Positions 9,301-16,980 of a DNA stretch of 30,633 nt are shown in pieces. Under the pieces are notes generated by a model that saw nothing but the letters and a program-made list of their open reading frames with translations, did no database searches and was not told the origin of the DNA. The stretch comes from Branchiostoma floridae (taxonomy: Eukaryota; Chordata; Leptocardii; Amphioxiformes; Branchiostomatidae), in contig NC_049996.1 in NCBI RefSeq assembly GCF_000003815.2, positions 879,005 through 909,637 on the forward strand. Reading direction: 5' to 3'. The translations under genes were made by a program, and so were the position numbers. The stretch's first letter is position 1; each line of letters opens with the position of its first letter.

Positions 9301-12300
9301 TGGTGCGAGCGCGGATGTCATCCATATAATCAAATCAACATGGCCTTACCACAAAAAATGTGAACAAAAAGCCTCCACGAACATTCTGCAATTAGTTACA
9401 GTATTTGACAAGGATGTTAGTTAATGACTTTCATAACATTAACTTGTATTTCTCCCAGGTTGATGCGAGGACCAAGCTGGAAGCCCAGGCCTACAGTGCG
9501 TGGATGCAGGGGTCACTAGAGTTCGAGGTCCAGCTCTGGGAGGCCGCGCTTAACCACTTCAACGAAGCCAAGACGATCTACGAGAAACTGAGCAGCGCCC
9601 TGCCGGAGGACGCGAGGATGGTGTACGACCTCAGGGTGGAGGACATCAAGCCCAGTATACGATATTGCGCGTACAACATCGGAGACCAGTCCGCCATGGA
9701 GGACCTGCTACAGATGAGGGTCAAGTCAGGAGCACAGGTCGGTTAAGTTTTAAATTTGCAGAGCAAAAGGTCAGAAGTCAAAAGAACAGTTACTACTGTA
9801 AATTGATTAATTTTTGCCGGGATTCAGTTTCGAGGCAGGAGGGGAAAATTGACCACTGTGAATGTTTCAGGATTTTTCTGAAATATCTTTTACTACATTG
9901 TCTTTAACAGGAGAAAAGTAGTTTTTAGAAGCAACTTTTTCCTAGATTTATGTTTATTTAAGTGTTTTTCTGACACTCTATCATAACTATACTCTTTTAT
10001 GCATTTATTTAGGTTTAATTATTCAGGCAAAAGTAGTTCTAATGTGCCTGAACCATTTTACGGGTTAAATTTTGCTCTATCTTGATGCCATTTTGAAGCC
10101 TACAAAAGTAGTATCTCTCTCTCGGCTTGGCTTCGCGAATACAAAAGTAGTGTACTAGTAAAAAATCACCTATCCCATGATCCCCTGTTGTATGTGCAGG
10201 GCATGCTGGGAGATAAGCTGGATGAGCTGGTTGCCCAGACGAGGGAGAAGCAGGCAGCGACCATCAGTGAGGTCACCTGGCAGGGCAGGACTGTGTCTGT
10301 CAAACAGGAACAGGTAAAACTGCACTAAAGAATCAGTCATGACACCTTAAAGTAATTTTTGGGTCTCAAGATAGCATAGTTTTTAAAAAGTCATTCCCGC
10401 ACCAGATGGTGTATTGGATGACTCACATCTCTGTTTCATTAGCCCTTTGGCCACACAAGTTTGGCACAATCACTACAGCAGGGGGCTTGTCCATTGGTAA
10501 TGGTGTGTGTTTCTACTACCATACTCTTTCCCAAATGCTGAGTGTAAGCAGAAGCAGAGATTTTTAACATTTCTCGCATGACTCGCCCGGTTTCGAATTC
10601 ACAACCTACCGAATGCAAGACAAACACTCTACCCACTTGACCATGCACTGGTCAATGGAGAAATGGAAACAAGGGCTGGCAGAAAAAACTGACAATGGTC
10701 TCTCCTTGAAACCATGTTTACAAAGTACTGACTTTATCATCAACTTTTTTCAATCTCCCAGTGTGTCTTTTTAAAAAAAAAAACAAGAAATCTAATTTTT
10801 GCAGTTGTTCCCAGTATTTTTTTCAACTAGGTTTTTATGTACTGTAAATGCATTTAAGTTCGCGGGGATTTAATTTCGCGATAGCGGAAACATGGACTTT
10901 TCGCGGTGGTTTTAATTTCGCGGTAGCACCATGCACTGTAGTCTCTAGTTAAGGAAAAATGTTCGCGGTGGTTTTAAATTTGCGGTGAAGCGGCCGCCGC
11001 GAAAACCGCGAACATTAATCCACCGCGAACATTTCTGCATTTACAGTATCTTAACAAGAAGAATTCCACATACCTCCAAGCTGCACCAACAGTCTGGTCT
11101 CTCACAAGAGTTGTATAGGGTCTCACATGGAAGTTTGTATGTCTGTAGGTGCGACTGTTCCTGCTGAGTTACCAGGAGAGTTCCACAGACCTCCAGGCGG
11201 CACCAACTGTCTGGTCTCTCACAAGAGTTTTTATAGGGTCTCACATGGATGTTTGTGTGTGTAGGTGCGACTGTTCCTGTTGAGTTACCAGGAGAGTTCC
11301 ACAGACCTCCAGGCTGCACCTGACACCAACAGTAAACTGGAGGTGTATGAGAAGCTACTGATGGACTGCAAGGATGCCATGCAGGTGGGCAAGACTTTCT
11401 TTGATTCATTGATCAGCTTGGCTATGTTTACCTTCACAGAAAGGAAACTTATTTCTTTTTGCTTCTTTTTTGTCTTCTTCCTTTTCTTCTTCTCCAAACA
11501 AAAAGGTCAATGTCCTGGACCAAATGGGTAACTATAGAGGTACGTAGCTGACACCCTGTGGTGGTCAGTTACTTTGTGTAGCAAGTGGTAGGACAGAGGG
11601 GCTGGTCACCAGACTCGCCATACATAAGAATAAACAGTGCAGTAGTTTGTTAGGCTAAACCATGTGAAAGTGAACATTGTGTATTTGCTTGCAAGTGTTA
11701 CCTTGCTACATGTAGTTGTATACATGTAACCTACTTTTAGAACATAACTGAGTATCTATATATTGTCACATGTTAATGAATTGGTAGCATCAATGTAATA
11801 CAGTTACTACCCGAAACAACAGCATTTTCCAGGGATTAAAATAAGAGACTCAGAGAATATTTTATTTGTAACATATGCCGATTTTGTGTCACAACTTCAT
11901 GCCAGAGCGCATGTTATGGAGTTGATATAAACACCTTTGTCCGCCATGTTTGCGCAGGTTCTACGCGGAGAGCTGCGTGAGGACCCGTCAGCCCGTGCTG
12001 CGCAGGCGGAGGGGAAGACATCCCAGCTGGCCCACCTGCTGACGTACCTGACCTACATCCGTAACACGATCACCATCCAGCGTAACCTCCTCATGGCAGA
12101 CACGGTCAAGGCCTCGCTCAGTCCTGGTAAGTTACTGTAATGTACATCCGTAACACGATCACCATCCAGCGTAACCTCCTCATGGCGGACACAGTCAAGG
12201 CCTCGCTCAGTCCTGGTAAGTTACTGTAATGTACATCCGTAACACGATCACCATCCAGCGTAACCTCCTCATGGCAGACACAGTCAAGGCCTCTCTCAGT

Positions 12301-14211
12301 CCTGGTAAGTTACTGTAATGTACATCCGTAACACGATCACCATCCAGCGTAACCTCCTCATGGCGGACACAGTCAAGGCCTCGCTCAGTCCTGGTAAGTT
12401 ACTGTAATGTACATCCGTAACACGATCACCATCCAGCGTAACCTCCTCATGGCGGACACTGTCAAGGCCTCGCTCAGTCCTGGTAAGTTACTGTAATGTA
12501 CATCCGTAACACGATCACCATCCAGCGTAACCTCCTCATGGCGGACACGGTCAAGGCCTCGCTCAGTCCTGGTAAGTTACTGTAATGTACATCCGTAACA
12601 CGATCACCATCCAGCGCAACCTCCTCATGGCGGACACAGTCAAGGCCTCGCTCAGTCCTGGTAAGTTACTGTAATGTACATCCGTAACACGATCACCATC
12701 CAGCGTAACCTCCTAATGGCCGACACGGTCAAGGCCTCGCTCAGTCCTGGTAAGTTACTGTAATGTACATCCGTAACACGATCACCATCCAGCGTAACCT
12801 CCTCATGGCCGACACGGTCAAGGCCTCGCTCAGTCCTGGTAAGTTACTGTAATGTACATCCGTAACACGATCACCATCCAGCGCAACCTCCTCATGGCCG
12901 ACACGGTCAAGGCCTCGCTCAGTCCTGGTAAGTTACTGTAATGTACATCCGTAACACGATCACCATCCAGCGTAACCTCCTCATGGCCGACACGGTCAAG
13001 GCCTCGCTCAGTCCTGGTAAGTTAGTAACAAGTAGTTTTTAGCTGCCTAGTTTTTGACAGGCCTTTACCCTATCACAAAAGTTGGCAACTTACTGATTTT
13101 CTACCCAAACATCTGCTTAGAAATTACATCTAAATCATCTCAAACCCAAGTATTTGGTTAATCTGAAGTCGCCTTGAGTTTGGTAATAACTTGGTTTGTT
13201 GGCAAAAGTAAAGCACAAAGATTCACATGGGAAACTCCTATTTTTGCTCTAGACCTTTGTTTCCCCACTTCATATGCCTATTAAGTAATACTGACAAATT
13301 CATTTTTCTAATGAATTTAGATAAATCTCTGATTGTAAAACATATCTGTTCCGACATTTTCAATATCGCAAAGAAAAGAAAACAAGTTGAATTCACTTAC
13401 ATGTAGAACATAATTCTTGTGTTGTTTGACATCGTAAATATTTTATATATTTATCAACTATCATTTTGTTGCGACCTGTACTTTATCAAGTGGGTATATA
13501 TGTACAATAAAGGTCTTCATTCATTCATTCAAAGTCCTAAGTCAGAAGGTAGACGCACCTAAGCTAGTACTGTGCTAAATCTCATCAGCTCATGTGTGTG
13601 TTATTTCAGGTGCAGCTGTGGACGGCCGGCGGGCAGCAAAACCACAGGACCTGGTACGACTCTACGACATCATCCTCCAGAACGTGGAGGAGCTACGACA
13701 ACTCCCCGGTATCCAGGACGACGCAACGATGGCGCAAAACCTCGAAGCTCAGAGCGACGCCTGCAAAGCCTACCGTAGTTTCTACATCGCTAAGTCGTAC
13801 GCCGTCAGCCAAAAGTGGAAGGAAGCGGTGGCGTTGTACGACCAGGCTCTCGTGCAGGGGAAGACGGCGCTCGGGTTGTACGCAAGTCTACCGGATTCCG
13901 CCGACAGAATAGCCGAGCTGGAGGGACTGGTGGCGGAAGTTCACGCCAACAAATCGTCTTCTCACGCCTCATGTATTCTGGACTCGCCGACCTCACCGGA
14001 CGAACAGGACTTAACGCTAAACGACACCGGCGCCAATATGGTCACCTTCCCGCCCAACTTCCAACCAATCCCCTGCAAGCCGCTCTTCTTCGATCTGGCG
14101 CTAAATCACGTGGAGTTCCCGTCGTTACAGGACCGACTCGCCGAGCAGAAAAAGGGCGGGGGGATAGCAAATATGGTCAAAGGATGGTTCTGGGGAGGGG
14201 GTAATAAATAA
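6210..14211 (+). CDS. SRP68: SRP68, signal recognition particle 68-kDa subunit; complete, eight exons
   Basis: SRP68 binds the S domain of 7SL RNA together with SRP72 and acts in co-translational targeting to the ER. Exons: 6210-6379, 7184-7352, 8007-8117, 9459-9737, 10200-10313, 11265-11384, 11958-12126 and 13610-14211. They total 1,734 nt in one frame (577 residues plus TAA); human SRP68 is 627. Landmarks in order: TLEILQTIKDAQQTHGLRHG (residues 32-51), NRHKF and AERAWSYAMQ (exon 2), DARTKLEAQAYSAW and IRYCAYNIGDQSA (exon 4, RNA-binding domain), KQAATISEV (exon 5), QDLVRLYDIILQNVEEL and IPCKPLFFDLALNHV (exon 8, the C-terminal region used for SRP72 binding). The start lies in GTCAGCATGGCGG, a good Kozak context. 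Every junction is AG/GT. Odd features are tandem copies of exon 6 and exon 7 fragments in the neighbouring introns. Confidence 0.98.
7184..7352 (+). CDS. SRP68: SRP68 exon 2
   Basis: The acceptor is AATCACAG. The exon encodes GYCARRLRRLRKGL, GNRHKFQRKPITEELL and EAERAWSYAMQ. The donor is CAG-GTCAGG, weaker than consensus, followed at once by a GA-rich and GAAT simple repeat. Confidence 0.97.
7359..7404 (+). repeat. Simple repeats (GA)n and (GAAT)n after the exon 2 donor
   Basis: AGGGAGAGAGAGAGGG is followed by repeated GAATGAAT. The tract sits within 10-50 bp of the SRP68 exon 2 donor. Confidence 0.8.
7770..7905. repeat. Fragment related to the GTGACCACC inverted-repeat element
   Basis: AGTGACCACCTATACACA near 7773 and AGTGACCACCTGTCCACA near 7877 match the terminal words of the element at 2605-3458. 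No complete inverted pair remains. It lies in SRP68 intron 2. Confidence 0.4.
8007..8117 (+). CDS. SRP68: SRP68 exon 3
   Basis: The acceptor is TTTTCCCCAG. The exon encodes LKQEANTEHRKQFHMVSRMK, then KAAGHAATLARLCDSDK (37 residues), matching human LKQEANTEPRKRFHLLSRLR. The donor is AAG-GTGGGG. Confidence 0.97.
8326..8362. repeat. Solo end of the ACTGTAAATGCA hairpin element
   Basis: CACGAACATTTCTGCATTTA followed by CAGTA is identical to the right end of the MITE at 10840-11048, where the preceding letters are CCG. No left end lies upstream. More diverged pieces of the same end occur near 9376-9403 and, as left ends, near 9792-9835. Confidence 0.6.
8499..9345. mobile_element. Non-autonomous PIF/Harbinger-like transposon with TTA target duplication
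   Basis: The left end GGCCATGTTGATTTGATTAT continues ATGGATGACATCC. The right end is its exact complement over more than 25 bp (GGATGTCATCCATATAATCA...). Both outer flanks are TTA (8496-8498 and 9346-9348), the 3-bp TWA duplication typical of PIF/Harbinger elements. The 847-bp body has no transposase ORF. The superfamily is inferred only from the duplication size. It lies in SRP68 intron 3. Confidence 0.6.
9459..9737 (+). CDS. SRP68: SRP68 exon 4
   Basis: The acceptor is ATTTCTCCCAG. The exon encodes VDARTKLEAQAYSAW, KTIYEKLSSAL and IRYCAYNIGDQSAMEDLLQM (93 residues), the most conserved part of the RNA-binding domain. The donor is CAG-GTCGGT. Confidence 0.98.
10200..10313 (+). CDS. SRP68: SRP68 exon 5
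   Basis: The acceptor is TATGTGCAG. The exon encodes GMLGDKLDELVAQTREKQAA, then TISEVTWQGRTVSVKQEQ, against human LLAEKLEALITQTRAKQAAT. The donor is CAG-GTAAAA. Confidence 0.97.
10439..10655 (-). mobile_element. Second, different tRNA-derived SINE
   Basis: On the minus strand, TGGTCAAGTGGGTAGAGTG is an A-box-like sequence and GAATTCGAAACCGGGCG is a B-box-like sequence about 40-50 bp apart, followed by an unrelated body. The head differs from that of the SINEs at 4949 and 15445, so the parent tRNA differed. It lies in SRP68 intron 5. Confidence 0.55.
10840..11048. mobile_element. Hairpin MITE with ACTGTAAATGCA ends
   Basis: It starts TACTGTAAATGCATTTAAGT and ends CATTTCTGCATTTACAGTA; the body is made of paired TTCGCGG / CCGCGAA words and can fold into one long hairpin. 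It is about 209 bp with no ORF. Its right edge abuts the outermost duplicated fragment of SRP68 exon 6. Confidence 0.75.
11049..11264 (+). repeat. Tandem partial copies of SRP68 exon 6 with its 3' splice site
   Basis: A unit of about 116 bp (intron tail, acceptor TGTAG, first roughly 58 bp of exon 6) occurs as a complete copy at 11149-11264, directly before the true exon at 11265. A more diverged, left-truncated copy occupies about 11049-11148. The 11149 copy differs from the true exon by CTG for TTG (Leu) and GCG for GCT (Ala), both silent. Splicing to its acceptor would read about 20 native residues, then intron, and meet TGA 2 bases after the start of the second acceptor region's Leu codon (CTG-TTGAG read as TGT-TGA). 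Confidence 0.85.
11265..11384 (+). CDS. SRP68: SRP68 exon 6
   Basis: It encodes VRLFLLSYQESSTDLQAAPD, then TNSKLEVYEKLLMDCKDAMQ, against human VRIFLLGLADNEAAI and LFESMLSECRDAIQ. The acceptor is GTGTGTAG and the donor CAG-GTGGGC. It was chosen over the upstream duplicate at 11149 because only this copy stays open to a donor. Confidence 0.95.
11423..11706. repeat. Interspersed repeat, copy 2 (partner at 3854-4162)
   Basis: It is collinear with 3854-4162, including ATGTTTACCTTCACAGAA, a pyrimidine-rich tract, GTCAATGTCCTGGACCAAAT and GGCTAAACCATGTGAA. It lies in SRP68 intron 6. No coding potential is seen. Confidence 0.6.
11958..12126 (+). CDS. SRP68: SRP68 exon 7
   Basis: The acceptor is GTTTGCGCAG. 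The exon encodes VLRGELREDPSARAAQAEGK, then TSQLAHLLTYLTYIRNTITI and QRNLLMADTVKASLSPG, aligning with human LQYLHSYLTYIKLSTAIKRN. The donor is CCTG-GTAAGT, phase 1. Only this first donor keeps the frame open; reading on gives GGT AAG TTA CTG TAA. Confidence 0.95.
12054..13016 (+). repeat. 89-bp tandem array of exon 7 3' end plus splice donor, 11 units
   Basis: Unit 1 is the true exon end (12054-12126). Ten more copies start at 12143, 12232, 12321, 12410, 12499, 12588, 12677, 12766, 12855 and 12944; the last ends at 13016. Each unit is 73 bp of exon sequence plus a 16-bp intron start, GTAAGTTACTGTAATG, which is invariant in the ten internal junctions. Substitutions fall at only five exon sites: CGT/C, CTC/A, GCA/G/C, ACG/A/T and TCG/T. 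All are silent. Each copy ends in a consensus donor, but none is preceded by an AG acceptor. Confidence 0.97.
13471..13530 (+). repeat. Probable LINE 3' tail
   Basis: GTGGGTATATATGTACAATA, then AAGGTCTTCATTCATTCATTC, is a polyadenylation-like end followed by a short ATTC microsatellite, as in 3' ends of CR1/L2-type LINEs. No reverse transcriptase sequence is attached. Confidence 0.3.
13610..14211 (+). CDS. SRP68: SRP68 exon 8 (last coding exon)
   Basis: The acceptor is GTTATTTCAG and the stop TAA is at 14209-14211. The exon encodes PQDLVRLYDIILQNVEELRQ, YRSFYIAKSYAVSQKWKEAV, ILDSP, FPPNFQPIPCKPLFFDLALN and GGGIANMVKGWF. Vertebrates end the same way (PPGFQPIPCKPLFFDLALNH, then GYIKGIFG). Confidence 0.98.
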
Positions 14212-15045
14212 GGGGGGTCTAAAAATAAAGGGGGGTAGAAATAAAAGGTCACCATGTTATTTGTCCACATCTAATAATTTGGCTGAAACAAATTTACTGG
14301 AATGATTTTGGAGATTGAAAAAGTAAGGACAGTGAATTGCCTGACATCATTTATAATCTTCACGTCCAGTATGAAGGACATGGAAACAAATTTGCCAGTG
14401 ACAAAAGGAAAGATGTACCATTTCCTTTTTCATGTAGAGTGGCAAGAACCTCATTTGTGGTCCGAAGACAGATAGAGCATTTATAAACATTGTTGTATTG
14501 CTACAGAAACAGCCTTAGCAACCCATTCTCAGGGACCATCATGGCCCAACAGACTATCTACATGCACAAAGTCTTACCAGTGTAGAGGTTTGTCAATTAA
14601 AATGTACCAGAAAATGTATACTGTAATTCTCAAACGTATGTCCATTATTTCCAAGACCTGTCAAATAATTTTTCTTATTTAACATAAACTATGTTATAAA
14701 CTGATTTTGTAAGCTCAAATCATTTGGAAAAATTATGTTATGGGCCCTTCAAATTCAAAGCCCATTTTTAGTACTAGTATACTACCGTCCATGCAAGGAT
14801 AAAAGATAAAAGATGTATGTAAGAAGCGATCCATTCCCTGCTTTGATATGCGAAGGTACACGGATAACAATATGGGGTTCAATTGTTGTTTTTTTGTAAT
14901 TATGTAATAATGTTACAGTAATGAAAGCAGAAAGCAAGCAATGAAACACATTTAATCTGATATATGCCTATGTAGAGTTATGAATTCATTTTGAAATGTT
15001 ATCAAAACATTTTTCATGCCAATAAAAGGTGTATAATTGGCACTG
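14212..15045 (+). other. SRP68 3' UTR (probable)
   Basis: AATAAA occurs 12 and 29 bases after the stop, too close to be the only site. A clearer signal, CCAATAAAAGG at 15020-15030 with a T/G-rich stretch after it, suggests polyadenylation near 15045. No ORF or repeat stands out in between. Confidence 0.45.
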
Positions 15046-15444
15046 GTAGCATTCTTCTTTTGATGTATCAAGTTCTGGACATGCTATGGACGTGCTCTTG
15101 GTGCAGAGAGTAAGTGCTGTAGGTTTGGGCCCCCTAGCGGCTTTTTGGGGAACAGAAATCAGTTTTGTTGAATATCAGATTTTTGTGGTTGCCTATCCTG
15201 TGCTGCACAATCAAGACTTAGTGGGTCACATACATATACTTAACATGCATTATGATGGTCAGTCTCTTCAATTAGAGCAGAGACCTGGTATTAAAGCCGT
15301 GTTGGCCTTCTGTGTCACAGTGTGGTCTCCATCTGTACTGGTCAGCAGTGGTCAGTTCTACTGGTCAGTTCTACTGGTCTCAGGTAAGCAATTTTTCTAT
15401 GTACTTGTATCCATGATATGGTCACAAGAAGTCTCCTATTTTGT

Positions 15445-15604
15445 CCCTGTAGCTCAACTGGTAGCAGCCTCATAGTTAAGCTCCTTGTTGCAATTACTTG
15501 GAGACCTTAGGTCGAAGACAGGGAAGGGCATTCTGCTTAATGGGCTGCACCCGTCTTTCGGTTGGGATGTAAAATGGGGTCCAGTGTTTGAGGAGGTGCT
15601 TCAA
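15445..15604 (+). mobile_element. tRNA-derived SINE, same family as 4949-5101
   Basis: CCCTGTAGCTCAACTGGTAG forms the A-box. The B-box region is decayed (CTTAGGTCGAAGACAGG). The body GGGCTGCACCCGTCTTTCGG and GATGTAAAATGGGGTCCAGT matches the minus-strand copy at 4949-5101. Confidence 0.7.
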
Positions 15605-15703
15605 GCAACAGATTGGTGCCCACTAGCTATAATGATAATACAAGTTGCAATTTTAGATGTGTCTCTGACTTGAGGGACTGTCTTGACAAAATTGGCCACA
15701 GTT

Positions 15704-15853
15704 TTCAGTTATGGTAGTCACTCTAGACAGGATTAATATTCTTAAATGCTTAAGTCAATGGGAAAAATATCGGGCAAACAAAATGTGACCACAATGACCA
15801 AGTCTCAGTGGTTCAAACATAGAGATGACAATACCAGCAGTACAGGTTTGACA
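15704..15853. repeat. Decayed GTGACC / CAGGTTTGAC element
   Basis: GTCACTCTAGACAGG at the left and GTACAGGTTTGAC at the right are diverged versions of the inverted ends seen at 2605-3458, and the middle keeps AAGTCAATGGGAAAAAT. About 150 bp, no ORF. Confidence 0.4.
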
Positions 15854-16390
15854 GTATTTTGCATTGTTACAGTTATTCAAATGTCTACTATGAATGCCCA
15901 ACCTTTAATTTTTGTTCATTGACAAGGACAAATACAAGTATGCTATACCAAGACATAATATGTATGTTATATGTTTGAATGAACAGATTCGCCTTTTACA
16001 GAAAATGAGAAGAATTTGTCCAATGGTTGTACAATATACGAGATGAGTTAGCTGTCATAGTGTTACATTATACTATGAATTACAGCCACTTACTTCTCTG
16101 GTAAATTATTTGACCCATTTGGCAGAATTCCACTAATTTTTCCAGCAAGCCGACTCGTCCGGTACAAACTAGTGACATGACCTAGTTCCTTTGAACGGTG
16201 GTGACCTTGGTTGAAAGCGGTGTTTTTCACACGTTCTTCTGTTTGTGAGAAATATAAACACATTTTGCTCATTGACCTACATTGTAACATGTTTTACCAA
16301 CAGTGATAACACCATAGCCCCATTCTGTCAATTAGTTTTGCAGAATCTGTGCTAATGAAAATGTGGGCAGCATTCACCATTTTACACTTA

Positions 16391-16853
16391 GGCCACAGCA
16401 AGTAAATTTTGTGGATGACGTCCTCTGCAGACTGCAAAAATAATGAGATGGGGCGAAAAAAGAAAATGGAAAAAATAATGCGATAGGGCGAAAAAAAATG
16501 GAAAAATAAACAAGATTTCAAAATTTTCAAAATAGACACAATAAACATTGTAACAAGAATTGAAGTGACAAAACATAGCATCACGACCAACAAGGCATTC
16601 ATTCCTGTATTCAAGAAGTGAACTGGTGTAGTAAAAGTGACACTAGTTAGGTAGACAGGTAACTGCACTCATTGCTTCCATATTTGTCTCTTCTACAAGT
16701 ACAGTCATTAGGTCACAACACAACATATTTGCCCATTTTGCTATTTTCTTGTTATGGTGACCATCTCCAAAGAAGAAAAAAATTGTGTGTGTTTTCTGAA
16801 ACCAGGTGAAAAATGATGAGCGCCTGATGTCGTTTGTAAAATTTACTTGTGGC
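16391..16853. mobile_element. Short PIF/Harbinger-like MITE with TTA flanks
   Basis: The left end GGCCACAGCAAGTAAATTTT is complementary to the right end AAAATTTACTTGTGGC with few mismatches, and TTA stands on both sides (16388-16390 and 16854-16856). Next to the ends are GGATGACGTC and GATGTCG, as in the longer relative at 8499-9345. It ends about 50 bp before the 5' UTR splice acceptor of the secreted-protein gene. Confidence 0.55.
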
Positions 16854-16904
16854 TTAGTGAAGAAGATTCCAAAATCAAAATTATGACCATTTCTTTCTCC
16901 TCAG

Positions 16905-16980
16905 ATCCAACAGCTTCCTGTTACCATGGCAACCTGTATGCTAGTCTTGATGTCCTGTCTGTTTGGAATGGCTATTGCTG
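16905..16980 (+). CDS. Secreted-protein gene exon 2: 5' UTR end and signal peptide
   Basis: The acceptor is TTTCTCCTCAG. The start context TTACCATGG is a strong Kozak match. The exon ends GCTATTGCTG before GTAAGA. Confidence 0.75.

Noticed and set aside
11041-11409. 122-codon minus-strand frame with internal repeats
   Set aside because: It is the antisense of the duplicated exon 6 fragments; its repeats come from the DNA duplication.
12054-13016. CRISPR-like or centromeric satellite array
   Set aside because: The 89-bp units are copies of an SRP68 exon end with its donor, continuous with the true exon, in an animal gene.
13592-14204. Other frames over SRP68 exon 8 (106, 129 and 63 codons)
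   Set aside because: They are shadows of the GC-rich final SRP68 exon; only the frame ending at 14211 matches the family.
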